Of a stretch of DNA of 64,000 nucleotides, positions 25,043-36,424 are shown in pieces. Origin of the DNA: Acorus gramineus (Eukaryota; Streptophyta; Magnoliopsida; Acorales; Acoraceae). The stretch spans positions 18,844,895 to 18,908,894 of the forward strand of contig CM060853.1 in assembly GCA_030737835.1 (NCBI GenBank). Reading direction: 5' to 3'. The notes under the pieces are model-generated. The model searched no databases, was not told the DNA's origin, and worked only from the letters and a program-made list of their open reading frames with translations. The translations under genes were made by a program, and so were the position numbers. The stretch's first letter is position 1; each line of letters starts with the position of its first letter.

Positions 25043-26017
25043 TGAAATAAAGACAATATTTTTACATTAACATCATGTTTTAAATCATATACAATTAAAT
25101 CACATGCAATTACTATTATTAAAATTAATTCGTATACATTCATGAATTAATTTTAAAGTGAATCATGCATCATCATCATCCCTCCTTTGGGTCGAGAATA
25201 CGACATGCAATTGATCACAACAATTCGAATACAATAATGAATTGATCCTTAAAATTACATCATCACAATCCCTCCTTTGAGTCGAAATTGTGATATGTAA
25301 TTAAATCACAATTATACAGTTTAAATCTCCAAAGCCATGAAGATGTTTTTTTTTTTTTTTTTTTTTAACCATAATTAATTCAAGTTTCTCATGATTTGGT
25401 CACTTTGGTGACTACAAAATCACTCGATTAATGAATAACTATGACATCAAATTTCATGGAGATTAATTAAACTAATAATTTCCTTTAATAATGATTTTAA
25501 TCATAAAAATCAAAAGTAATCTTTTATGTTGCTTTTGTTATTACTTAATCCATATCATTTATTCAGTAAATAGCCTCCTTTGGGTCGACTATTTATGAAT
25601 AAATTAAATGGTAAACTTTTATGCAACTTTCTAACATGTATTCTCAATATCTTATTGACTGTGATCCCTTTGGGGAACAATATCAATTTATTTGAAAAAA
25701 CATTTAAAGGATGTAATTAATCTTACTAACATGAAAACTCAAATCCAATGTACAGCCATGCAAGATACGAGATCCATTCTATTATACATATATATGTAAG
25801 AATCACTAGAACATCCTTTCTTTAAAGGTTTATTACAAATCATATATATATCATTATGTATATTATTGCATGTAAACATCCCACGTATGCATATATCATG
25901 TATATCAATGCTTTTAAATATCCTACGCATGCATATATGTTAATGAATTCTATTACATAAAATATTATTTCATATTCATTCGACTTTCATGACTTATGAA
26001 TTACAGAGTCACAACCT

Positions 26018-26030
26018 GGCTCTCATACCA
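26018..26030 (-). other. primer-binding site (initiator tRNA-Met type)
   Basis: On the minus strand, just after the 5' LTR, the sequence reads TGGTATGAGAGCC. The usual copia PBS complementary to initiator tRNA-Met is TGGTATCAGAGCC, so there is one mismatch, at the seventh base. Confidence 0.88.
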
Positions 26031-26032
26031 CA

Positions 26033-26744
26033 TATTAGAAATATATATAAAGTGAACGGATCTTGACTCTATAATTCATAAAATCAAATTGGTGAGGAAG
26101 GACTAGAATGCATACCTTGCTCCATAGTATTTGGTCAAGGAATTTGATAAGAATAGGAGCTTAGACTTCTCTCTCCTCACTCTTCCTTTACTTAGAGATT
26201 TGATGGGTATCTCTACATACCACTTTACTTTGATGTGGATATGATGTTGTGTGAAGTGATGAGTGGAGAGAGGGACCAAGTCCCCTTTTATAGACCATAG
26301 GAGGCCAAGGGCTCACATCATGAAATTACTCCCATCATAAACTCCATGAGCCCCCCAAAAAATCACATTGGATACATAAAGAAACACTTTAAGTGATTTA
26401 TCTTGGAATTTAGCCCACCATGAAATCTAATAATTTTATTCTTATTGGAATTGCTATCAACATGATTTCCAATAACCTTTATTTCCATTGATATGCTCCC
26501 ACCATGAATTCCTCACATTGGACAACCAAAACTCTTACTTGGGTTTGCAACATATTAGTGGATAGGTAAGTGTTCATGTATTGGGTAGATAAAAGTCATT
26601 AACAATATGACTAGTTATATCTCATTGGGTAGCTCAACTTTTAAGTTGTGAAAAGTCCAAGACCAACATATGAGGAATTCAAGAAACAATGAAAATAAAT
26701 CTTAATTCCTTTTATTGGTTCATGGAAGGCCACAAAATCCAACA
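26033..26744 (-). repeat. 5' LTR of copia element
   Basis: 712 bp. It ends in TATTAGAAAT at its inner (26033) edge, where the 3' LTR has TGTTAGAAAT, so the terminal dinucleotide has mutated. The outer end is intact. Confidence 0.95.
26285..26292 (-). promoter_or_regulatory. TATA box of copia 5' LTR
   Basis: TATAAAAG on the minus strand, about 450 bp into the LTR. The same word is kept in the 3' LTR at 20167-20174. The position suits the U3/R boundary promoter. Confidence 0.65.
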
Positions 26745-27249
26745 CAAATAATTAAAGATATTAAAAAATTATTCAAACACATTCAATCCCTATCAGAACA
26801 CATGAAAAACATAGTGTGAAACACATTGAATCCCTTTTGAATCCCAAAAGAAAATTGTTCAAAATATTGAATCTCCGCTAAAGCACATTAAAACATTGTG
26901 GGACTGGGTGGTGCTAGCACAGAGGGAGACGATGGAACCCAAAATACACAGTGTTGGCAGGGGGGGAGGCGACCATCGGTGGAGGGGGAGTGGGACCGAT
27001 GGAGGGAAGAGAATGAAGGAGATGGAAAATCTGGGGGTGGGTGGGATTCCAGGTTGTAGTGTGTGATATATATATTGGGGTGGGTTTATGGTTCACAAGT
27101 TTTGGATGGAGTGGATCATCTAATGGGGTGGGATTGGATAAAAATGGGGTTAAAATAATGGTCCCCTACATTTAATCTCATGAGCCATGTTACATTGACT
27201 TTTTTTTATATATAATTTTAAATGCAGTATGAGGTATATAATTAAAAAA

Positions 27250-27720
27250 AAATACAAGCCCCCGTTACAGTAACGGATAAAGCTCGGATAAGGGTGGTAT
27301 AAGAATGAATAGGGAAAATAGTTGTTTGTTTGTAGAGTATAACTTAGTATTACTAAGCCACTTTAAACGAGTATAAGAGAGTATAACAATTCTAAGTAAC
27401 CCCTAGGATAAGCTATACTCAGTTTATTTATTCTAATGGGCTCTCATGTCAAATCAACTTTTTATACCCTATCACATCAAATCACCTATCAACACCTCTT
27501 ATACATCAAAAGACTCACATGTCAAATCAATTTTTTTACACTTTATTTATATTTTATTCTTTATCAACCAAACAACTCAACCTTTATTCTTACGTTTTCC
27601 AATGAGAATAATAAAAAACACAACCAAACAGAAAATCTCTTATTCCTATAGAATTGTTATCTATGCTGGTATAGTTATCTATCCAGAATAACTCAATTCC
27701 TTAATCCAAATAGGAAAAGA
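27250..27720. mobile_element. MITE copy related to 47969-48861 pair
   Basis: Holds the shared core GGGCTCTCATGTCAAATCAA, CACCTCTTATA, CACATGTCAAATCAA, TTTATTCTTTATCAACCAAA. The same blocks in the same order occur at 48170-48310, inverted at 48540-48690, and at 51225-51345. The ends are worn. Confidence 0.6.
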
Positions 27721-27862
27721 AAAACTCTCTAATAAATGTCAATGTTACATCCAACCCTCTTCAAGCTGCACACGATTTAATTTTTTTTCCATAATACATA
27801 TTTAACTAATAAAATATATTTTATGATAGAATCTTATACATTATATAATAATATATATTATA

Positions 27863-28048
27863 TGATTAAGTGAGGTCATGTGACAGGTGCGAACCGTGTA
27901 TTTACATCACTTATCGATGTATATGTACTGATAAAGATAGCATATCAGATTATTGAAGCATATACCTCATTAAAGTTTATTTATGTATATATCCTGATAA
28001 GTGATGTATATACACAATTTGTATTTACCGCATGATCTCACCTAATCA
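27863..28048. mobile_element. short inverted-repeat MITE
   Basis: Left terminus TGATTAAGTGAGGTCATG (27863-27880) and right terminus CATGATCTCACCTAATCA (28031-28048) are imperfect complements. A second inner inverted pair follows around ACATCACTTATC / GATAAGTGATGT. 186 bp, non-coding, about 315 bp upstream of the HCF106 start. Confidence 0.75.
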
Positions 28049-28330
28049 TTTCACTGCCCTGTATTATCATAGAAAATTTTACAGTTAGAAGGATTGGTTG
28101 CATCGAAAATTCGAAATATTTTTGCAACAAAAATGCACAAAGTGGGCCTATGTCCAAACCTTGTAAATGAATCCGGCTCATTTTATACAGTTCACTCCAC
28201 ACAAAATGACCAGAATAACCTTGGCACTGCCACATTTGGAAATAATAATATTTCAGACCATAAAATAAAAAAAATAAAAAAACAAACAGCAGCGAAGGAC
28301 GTCAAGCGTCTCTCTCACTCGAGCTTCTTA

Positions 28331-28360
28331 TCCCCCCCCCCCCCCCTCTCTCTCTCTCTC
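28331..28360. repeat. poly-C plus (CT)n tract in HCF106 leader
   Basis: A run of about 16 C followed by TC/CT repeats ends three bases before the start codon; it is probably in the 5'UTR. Confidence 0.9.
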
Positions 28361-28362
28361 GA

Positions 28363-31300
28363 ATGGCTACAGCGATAGCCTCATCGACGACCACCTCCCT
28401 CACATTCTACATCTCCACTTCACCCATAAAAGCAACCCCCTTCACCTCCCCTTCCATAGCATGTAAGAATTACATAGTGAACCCTAGATTTCGTCCCCTC
28501 TCTGCGATTCCTCAATTGGGTCTCAAGCTTTTCTCGCCCTGGAGCGGTTTGAAGCCTCTCGGGACCTCTCCCAAGCAAACACCATGCTTGAGAGGTACTA
28601 ACACGAACTGGTTTTGGTTCTGTAGGGTGTTGTATTGATTATGTATATATATTTTTTGCTTTAGATTTTCATTCACATCTCTAATTTAATGTGAAATACA
28701 ATGGAAAGTTATTGTTTTTATCAAGTCTTCGCCAAGTGCTTTGAGAGAGAGAAAAATATTAGAATTCTTGGATCTCCCCTTTAGGGCCTTATCCAACATA
28801 GATTGGTATTCTGGGATGGATAGCTAGTGCGACAGTTTGCTTTTGATTGTATTTTTTTCTTACCTTGTCATCGTTACTTTTGTCTTTAATTATACATTAG
28901 GGTGTATATGACACCGATAAGCTATTCTAAACCCCTCTATACTATGGTGCTTGTGCTATCTTATCCATGCATAGCCTATCAGAGTCTATAAATGGAAATC
29001 AAATGGCGTTGTTTTGCTATTGGGACCTATCGAGCCCTTATATCACTAGCTAAATGTGGCAAGTGCATTGGAAGGCAGGAGTAGTAGATGCGTGCATTAA
29101 GCGTTCATCAAAAGCTTAAGTATGGAACTTTGCGTGATGGAGGTGGTGGTATCCACAAAGTGATGGGAGAATGTGTATTTTGGAAGGTGAGGCAAATGTC
29201 TAAAGTGTTAATTGCAGCAACTGGTGACTGGAGAGATGTGACCGATCTCCAGAGTCTTCCATATTTTGCACTTCTCAGGGCGAGTCTTGAAATTTGGGAT
29301 TCTGTCAAAGATTGCCTGAACAAGCAGATTCCCTCCCTTGACACAAGTAGGCTTGCTGTTCTATAGAAATGCAGACTGGATGACCATGAATGCAGAGAGT
29401 GAACCGAAATTAACTGAATGGGAGGGAGAGAATAATCATCTACAGAGACTTTTAGATTGTCTTTAGGGAGTAAGAGAAAAAAGTGTGAGGATCACTAGTG
29501 GATCCAAAACATGGCGACTTTCGGGGGAGTATGTTTTTTAATGTGGGTGAAAGGAGGGGGTGTGGAATTTTCCTCTTCATTTATATTCATGTAAATGGAT
29601 CCTTAATTGATTCATCCAATTCAGCGGTCCTATCCAAGCTTCTCTCTGCCCAAGTTTCTCACGGGCTGACTTAAATAACTGAGCTCATGAAACATACAGA
29701 TAATTCTTACCAACCTGACAATTTTGTTAAATTTCAGCTCATAAGCCACATGACTTCCATTAACTTGGCTCATTGCTAGTTTGTTACACTATTCTTAGCA
29801 TATGAAAATTTTGGTGCAATGAAGAGTTTTGAAGGGATTTTGATGCAAAGGTCTGTGAGTAATAGAAAAGGACCTAAAGTGCAACTAACATTGAAAAGTA
29901 TTGAACTTCAGAAAAGGGAGTCATGAGAACAATAAAACATGGCATGCAGTAATAGTTGATTTTCAGTTGTTTAGGTCTTAGGATATGCCTATAATAATAT
30001 CTTTAAATCATCAAAATCATGATGTGGAAATGTAGAAATGTTTAAGAGATGCACTGAAACCGAGGAACTAAATTCTTCATGAATTTTTGTGAAATAATGT
30101 AGTGGTTGGGATCCAGTGAAAGACATCATGTTTCTCAAATTTACTCACTTCTCGCTTCTGTGCATACAGAAGAGGAAGAACATACCTAAAAAGGTACATA
30201 ATCAATTAATGAAAAAGCTACAAAAACGCATAAGCTCTATGTGGAAATTATGTACAAAAATGCATAAATTTGACCCTTGTTGGATGGATTGCTATGTTGA
30301 CATTGCTATCTATATTTTGGGAATCTCACTTCCAGCTAAAGTGTTTTTTTTTTTAATGTGGGGAGGCACGTGGTTCATAATGCAATTTTTTTCATCTTGC
30401 TTCCCTTTTCTCATCATTAGTTGTTTTACCTTACAATATCCAACCTTGCATAGTTTCTTCCATAAATTCCCTTCTTATTCTAGAATCATGTATATTTACT
30501 CCATACTTTTTAAAATGTTTCTTCCATGCAATTGTTCCCTGTATGAGGCTTACATCCCTTAGTTTACACGTACCAGAACCCTTTTAATAATATGAAATTT
30601 GGATTTGGTTGACATTTTTTTTTTCTTTTCTTTTTCAACTGATGCAGAAAGAAGAAGGAAATTTAGAGGTGTGGTTGTCTATGCATCTTTGTTTGGAGTT
30701 GGAGCTCCGGAAGCTTTGGTCATTGGTGTGGTGGCTTTATTGGTGTTTGGTCCCAAGGGTTTAGCTGAGGTAGACCTTTACCATTAATGATTTTATCTGT
30801 GCGATAATTAATAAGAGGCCAATAAACAAATAATTTAAATCATTGATAGTTTATATTAATGACAAATAAAGTTACTTTTTTTTTCTTCTTTGGACTGATA
30901 AGGAAGAATTGCACAATAAGAAATTATCGACCGGTAATCCATAATTCTGATAAGACCATCCTTTTCATGATTATATCATCCATGCATTGTTCTGATTTAA
31001 TGACACCATACTACATATACCATATCTCATTGAGTGAATTTCTGGTTTTAATTTATTTTTTTTCAATCTTTTTGTCTGTTCAAGTAGTGAAGGATAAGGA
31101 AGATAATTCCACACTATATGGCTTCATTTGAGTGTCACCACCTTGCATCTGAAGAAATAAAAGAGAACAAAAGTTAACTAATTATGAACCTCACATGGAA
31201 ATAGACATGTATATCAGCAATACCACTTCCTGTCAAAATCTTTTGTTCATCAATCAGTTCTTTATCTCCAGATTCTGTCATTTACTGAATTCAGGTTGCT

Positions 31301-33751
31301 CGGAACTTGGGAAAGACTTTGCGTGCATTTCAACCTACAATTAAGGAGCTTCAGGTTGGTGCAACCCAGATGAAATTGTTGGCTTGAATGCTGTTTAATC
31401 ATTATCATTCAAATTTATGCTTCATAGCTAAGTGATGGACTGGGCAATATCAAGCATGCTTTCAATGTTTCTTTTGATGCAGGAGGTGTCAAGGGAATTC
31501 AAGAGCACGCTTGAAAAGGAAATAGGACTTGACGATGTTAGTCCATATACAAAAGAATATTATAACTCCAGATCTTCTAATACCAATGAAAAACCACAGG
31601 ACATTATTGACCCAAGTAAGTAAATGATGCTGGCATATTGAAGACTTGTTTCCTGGAAGGCATATGATCTGATCAGATCCTTTTCTATGTGCCATATATT
31701 TCATTATTTGATGCACTAAAGGAAATCTTGTATCTATGAATAAGTAAGGAAAAGAAAGCAACCCAGTCACAAATCCTCACATGTAAAGCAGTCTCCTTAG
31801 GGCTATTAACCCAATATCATGCTAGAGTATCTGCCATAAGAAGCCTATGTTTTCCATGTTTAATAGATAAAATCCTACGGACCCATGAAGGTAGTTCTCA
31901 CCTGAAAAATACAGATAATGATGAACTTATCTGCCCATTATCTGCATATAGCTGGACAAGTGGACCAGTTCTAAGATATTCTCAGGTCTAAGGATCCAAT
32001 TTGGCATTAATCTACTCATTATTGAATTAAGAAAAGCTGTTGATATAACATAGATGTGGAATGAGGTTGTAGTAATTTTGAGAGTATATCACCTATATTG
32101 GGGCTTTAGTTTTGCTGTCGAGTTCTTATCTCCAAATACACAGAAACCATGCCATAGGATCATTGATCGGAAAGTCATACCGCAGTAGGCCCACTGTGAT
32201 TCTTTTATTAAATTTGAGGCCAGTATCTTCCACTGCTTGAGATGCTTCAAAGTGTGCAGCTGTATGCAGTCATGAGTCATCCTGTGGGCATTCTTTTTGT
32301 GGAAGGAACTCCATGCATGGATTTTATTATTAAACACCATTCACTACATATATTATAAGGAGATGCCTTGTTTTTATATCGAAGAAGAGATGAGTATTCC
32401 GTCAAACACTGAGCTTATGCAATCACCTGTATGCAGTCCTCATGTGGGCATTCTTTTTGTGGAAGGAAGGAACTCAATGCATGGATATTATTATTAAACA
32501 CCATTCACTACATATTTTATAAGGAGAATGCTTTTTTCTGCTTTTATCGAAGAAGAGATGAGTATTCCATCGAACACTGAGCTTATCTTTCTGGCAATGA
32601 TGGATTAGGAATGAGTTGACTACGAAGTCACTTTGTAAAATAAACAAACTTTTCAAAAAGAGAATTATTCCCCATATCTGCCCCAGGCTCTGGAAAGATG
32701 TATGGTGAAGTTCGATGGCTATGGTGGCCGTATGGTATCTCAATAAATAAGAAGATTAGTTAATCCTTGACCTTTTGTGGTGCCTTCAATGGTGGCAAAT
32801 CTTTGAATTACTATAAAAGAAATTGCCTTTCAACAATAACAGTTGGTGATAAAAAGCACATGACATATGAATACTTATGTAAGATTTGAATTGCCTGCAT
32901 TAGTTATCCCACTAGGCATGTTTTCCAATATAATCATATTCATTATATTTTTAAAATATTCATATTCATTAAAAACTTATCTCCTGTTTCTTTACTAGGT
33001 ACCCATCGAGATTTCAGTATATGCACTATTATTTTGTAGTTATTCTTTTGACATACTTTTATATGGAGCTTGTAATTGTAGGTTGTAGCTCAAACAAAAT
33101 TTGCAACATCTTGGGTTCGAAGTCCCACCACTTTTTTTAAACCCCCTCCCCCCCCCCAAAAAAAAAAAGAAGAAATAAGTATAGGGTGATTTGAATAAGA
33201 TTAAAAAATTAAACTTTATAAAGTGTATGATTCGAGCCTTGTTTTATTTCCTTTGTATCTGCTTTGGGCCTACTCTTTTTATAAGTTAGTATGCCTACCG
33301 TTTTATTCAAAAAAAAAAAAAAATTGTATGATTCGAGCCGTCTTATTTTTCTTATCACAATATCAATTTATTATTTATGCACAACAAATGTAAATGTTGA
33401 TTGAATATACCTCTTCAATTACTGCAGATGGAACTCCCCCAACCAAAGAAGCATACACCAGTGAGGAGCTCTTGAAAATCACCGAAGAACAGCTGAAAGA
33501 ATCCGCTTTAACACCTCAGACACAGGCATCTAGTCCTGAAGATCCAATTCAAGGTTTCCACTAATTCTCATTTTTTTAATGCATCATGCAGTTGTACCTA
33601 ATCTGGACCATTTTATTCATTTATGCTATTTGCAGGAAGTTCTATTTCCGTAACAGCTACACCCGAAGATACTGCTCAAACAGCTTCATCGACAGCTGCA
33701 GCTAAACCGACATCTCCACAAGTGCAAGAGAAACTTGAAAATGAGGGATAG
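28363..33751 (+). CDS. HCF106: thylakoid Tat translocase subunit TatB (HCF106), chloroplastic
   Basis: Six exons: 28363-28594, 30648-30769, 31295-31354, 31483-31615, 33428-33553, 33636-33751. All have GT/AG borders, phases agree at each junction, and the total is 262 aa, the usual HCF106 length. Residues 1 to about 85 are Ser/Thr-rich with few acidic residues, as in a chloroplast transit peptide. The core GAPEALVIGVVALLVFGPKG is the single TatA/B membrane helix with its GPK hinge. ARNLGKTLRAFQPTIKELQ then VSREFKSTLEKEIGLDDV form the amphipathic and coiled-coil helices. The C-tail is Ser/Thr/Pro/Gln-rich (TPPTKEAYTSEELLKITEEQ). In plants HCF106 acts with cpTatC as the receptor for twin-arginine precursors in the thylakoid membrane. 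A possible AATAAA polyadenylation signal is at 34026-34031. Long frames inside the introns (for example 30116-30562) are not exons. Confidence 0.95.
32261..32590. repeat. 168-bp tandem duplication in HCF106 intron 4
   Basis: Two adjacent copies begin TGTATGCAGT at 32261 and 32429 and share GGGCATTCTTTTTGTGGAAG, AACACCATTCACTACATAT and GAAGAAGAGATGAGTATTCC. A few substitutions and small indels separate them. Confidence 0.9.
33060..33170 (+). mobile_element. possible decayed SINE (tRNA-like boxes)
   Basis: GTAGCTCAAAC resembles a tRNA A box and GGGTTCGAAGTCCC a B box about 30 bp downstream. A C-run and an A-run (about 33150-33169) follow. It cannot fold as a full tRNA. The order fits a worn SINE; no target duplication was found. 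Confidence 0.45.
33239..33324 (+). mobile_element. 86-bp 5'-truncated LINE 3' end with 15-bp TSD
   Basis: The exact 15-bp repeat TGTATGATTCGAGCC flanks it (33224-33238 and 33325-33339). The insert ends TGCCTACCGTTTTATTCAAA plus further A residues. CCTACCGTTT before the A-tail also occurs at the end of the LINE at 54480-54508. This is the signature of target-primed reverse transcription that stopped after about 70 bases. Confidence 0.85.
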
Positions 33752-34400
33752 CTGAAAAAAATTGGCTTGGCAGAACAAGATTTTGGCATTCGACGGAATT
33801 TTTGAACCTTCGTTGAGAATCCAGATGATGGCAACTTCATCAATTCCATGCAACTCCACAGTAGAAATTAATTTGTGCAATAATATGTAAGGATTAACAC
33901 CTTGCTTAGCTTTTCAGAGAGAGAGATATCTAGGAGTAGTTCGTCATATTAATTCATTATTTGTTGCTTCTGGACCTGAAGATTGGAATATAAAATACAT
34001 CTTATTGTTGAATGTCATTGATTTGAATAAATCGATTTCACTAGGTAATGCAGATGAATGGGAGGGATACATGATTTTAAAAGCCTTTAAGTGTACCCAT
34101 TCTATATCTTAACTTGTTTTGCATCAGTGAAGATCTGCAAATTGAAAAAAAAAAAAAAACAACATTTGCGTGCACTTGATCATAACAACTATGAAACCTC
34201 TGGCCCTTCAGCACATGGGTTTTTTTTTACACACAGTTTCATGTTTGCACTTAAAAAGAAAACCCAAATTAGGCAGCACATGTTTTATCTATCAGGTTTT
34301 ATTATACTTTTTATATGGGATTATAAAAGAGGATGAGTTCTGAAAAAATCAATTTAAATTCTCATATCTATTCTTTTTCTTTTTTTTGAAAATACTCAAA

Positions 34401-34660
34401 AAGTGTTGTTACAGTCTTTTTTTCAGTCCCATATGCATCGATAGAAAATCACCAGAGCATATACTCATATTAATGAGGTATATGCTTCGACATAAATTTT
34501 TCACATTTTCAATAAGTGCATCTATACAATTCATTTGAGTATATACTTCATTTTTCATAAAAACATTTACCTGATTAGATGAAACATACTATTTATAAAA
34601 AATTAAAATGTGTGTAGATTGAAATTGAGACTGAAAAAGGGACTGTATGTAACATTATCC
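34401..34660. mobile_element. Mutator-like MITE with near-perfect 9-bp duplication
   Basis: Left terminus TGTTACAGTC-TTTTTTTCAGTCC; right terminus, read in reverse, TGTTACATACAGTCCCTTTT. The flanks ATACTCAAA (34392-34400) and AAACTCAAA (34661-34669) match at 8 of 9 bases. Same family as 8268-8544. Confidence 0.75.
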
Positions 34661-34836
34661 AAACTCAAATGGGGGCTCTTAAGGATTTGATTTATTGACC
34701 TCATTTATTTATTAAATAGAAGGTGCTAACTGGTTAACTCGAAACTCGATTTTGCAAAAAAAAAAAAAAAAAATTATTTCCTCCCACGTAATTATTCACC
34801 ACATCCCTCTCCAAGCAAAAAATTGATTTTTTTAAA

Positions 34837-36027
34837 GGGTGAACTTACCCCGATCCATTCAACTTTGTAAAGTCGTCTATTATGTCACATGTTGACATCA
34901 CAAAGTCGAATTAGTCACGGAGACCTAAAGCTCTCTCTGCGGCTCATTCAACTTTGTGGAGTCGTCAATTATACACTCTGTTCGACATCATAGAGTTGAA
35001 CATGTCACAGAAACTTTAGACCCTTTTTGTGACCCATTCGACTTTGTGAAATCATCCAGTAATTTAGTATTTTAAAACCTGACCTGACCCGCCCAGTTGA
35101 ACCGGTTAAACCTTCATCCACTTTGAATTCCGGTTCAGTTTACCTCTGATGATATAAAAAAATCAGTAAAACTCAATCAATCCACCGGTTAAACCAACGA
35201 TTTTTATAACCGGCTACAAGTTGATTATATCAAATGGTTATTTATTCATAGAAATTGTGATTAATCACTTGTTAAAATATGAAATCTAATAAAAAGTTTA
35301 GATTTTATATACTAAAATCATGTTATAATGTTTAGTAAAAGCTTTATGGAAAGATTTTCTAAAATATTATATATTTTTATTTAGTAATGATAATTAAATT
35401 TTTTATTATATTACGGTTCAAATTCAATTGACCCAATAGTTAAACCAACGACCCTTGATCCGTTCATTTTTCTGGTTCATTGAACGGTTTGATTTTTAAA
35501 ACATTATCATTATGTCATAGGTTGACATCACAGAGTCAAACTGGTCACAGAGATCTAAGGCCCTCTTTAGGATTCATTCGACTTGTGACATAATAGACGA
35601 CTTCACAAAGAGATGCCCAAACATTACATCATGTGATTTGTCCTTCATGATATTGAACAACGCACCATTGTTTGAAGACATCATTTCATTGAGAACGCCA
35701 TAACACGTGAATACGTTATTCAAAACACAAAGTCAAATATGCCGTAGAGAGAGCCTTATATTTCTGTGACCAGTTTGACTATGTGATGTCGACCTGTGAC
35801 ATAATGGACGATTTCACAAAATCGAATGGGTTCCAGAGAGAGTCTTAAGTTTATGTGACATGTTTGACTCTGTAATGTCGAACAAAATATATAACTAACG
35901 ACTACACAAAGTCGAATGAGCCGCAAAAATGACCTTAAGTATATATGATCCGTTCAACTATGTGATGTCGATCTGTGATATAATGAACAATTTTGTATAG
36001 TCGAATAGATTAGGGTGAGTTGAATGA
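34837..36027. mobile_element. long foldback element of ~95-bp subrepeats
   Basis: The left arm (34837 to about 35590) and right arm (about 35590-36027) are reverse complements of each other. Each arm is a series of units of about 95 bp with the skeleton CATTCGACTTTGTGAAGTCG, TATTATGTCACA, TTGACATCACAAAGTCGAA, GTCACAGAGACCTAA. The units themselves contain short inverted pairs (TTCGACTTTG/CAAAGTCGAA). The left arm is split by an unrelated insertion at about 35059-35508. No open reading frame was seen. Structure and size resemble plant Foldback or TIR-satellite elements; the superfamily is not determined. Confidence 0.75.
35059..35508. mobile_element. MITE nested in foldback element
   Basis: The ends are inverted: TTTTAAAACCTGACC at the left; the complement of TTTTAAAAATCAAACC at the right. 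Interior words GAACCGGTTAAACC and GGTTAAACCAACGA occur. Removing it restores a continuous foldback subrepeat (ATCATCCA joined to TTATGTCATAGG). The exact borders and target duplication are unclear. Confidence 0.65.
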
Positions 36028-36391
36028 CGTTCTTATTTTTTGGGAGGGGGTGGACTGAATAACTATGTCAATGGAAATAACCGCCCCCGTCCAAAAATTA
36101 ATATGATACGCATCTGGGCTTGTTCTGAAGTACAATCAAGTATTGATTCTAAAATCAACGATCACGACACGAAATATCACCATCCTGACCCTCCAATCAA
36201 TGGACCCACGCAACAACACCATTGCTTCCGCCCGAGTTTATCCCAGGCTCATCTTCGACAAGGCATCCGAAATGTAGGGCCCGCGTGTTGACGGGCTACA
36301 CCCGGTTTCCTGGGACCCACCTGACCCATTGGTTTACCGGTCAAGCCGGTTTCATCTAATCTTCTGCCGTTTCTTTCTACACTCACCATGC

Positions 36392-36400
36392 TATATAAAT
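36392..36400 (+). promoter_or_regulatory. TATA box of ATG8-interacting-protein gene
   Basis: TATATAAAT about 30 bp before the presumed transcription start, upstream of a non-coding first exon. Confidence 0.6.
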
Positions 36401-36424
36401 AAAGAAAATTCTTCATTCCACACG

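Larger units (their letters stand above)
19912..26744 (-). mobile_element. complete Ty1/copia LTR retrotransposon
   Basis: The 6.8-kb element has LTRs at both ends and a perfect 5-bp target duplication CAAAT (19907-19911 and 26745-26749). It also has a tRNA-Met type primer-binding site, a polypurine tract and one uninterrupted gag-pol frame. The domain order protease-integrase-RT-RNase H places it in Ty1/copia. By eye the two LTRs differ at only a few percent of positions, so insertion was fairly recent. The lineage within copia was not determined. Confidence 0.96.
26750..28330. other. intergenic between copia element and HCF106
   Basis: No gene recognised. Contains a MITE relic at about 27250-27720, a short MITE at 27863-28048, and the HCF106 promoter region. 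The frames at 26914-27096 and 27436-27691 lack motifs. Confidence 0.55.

Noticed and set aside
29088-29366. 92-aa frame in HCF106 intron 1
   Set aside because: No homology recognised; a similar-length antisense frame exists, and the intron borders are well supported.
30116-30562. 148-aa frame in HCF106 intron 1
   Set aside because: Low-complexity hydrophobic translation, no motif, and the flanking exons splice in phase without it.
33080-33130. tRNA gene suggested by GGGTTCGAAGTCCC
   Set aside because: A and B boxes are too close and no cloverleaf forms; listed instead as a possible SINE relic.
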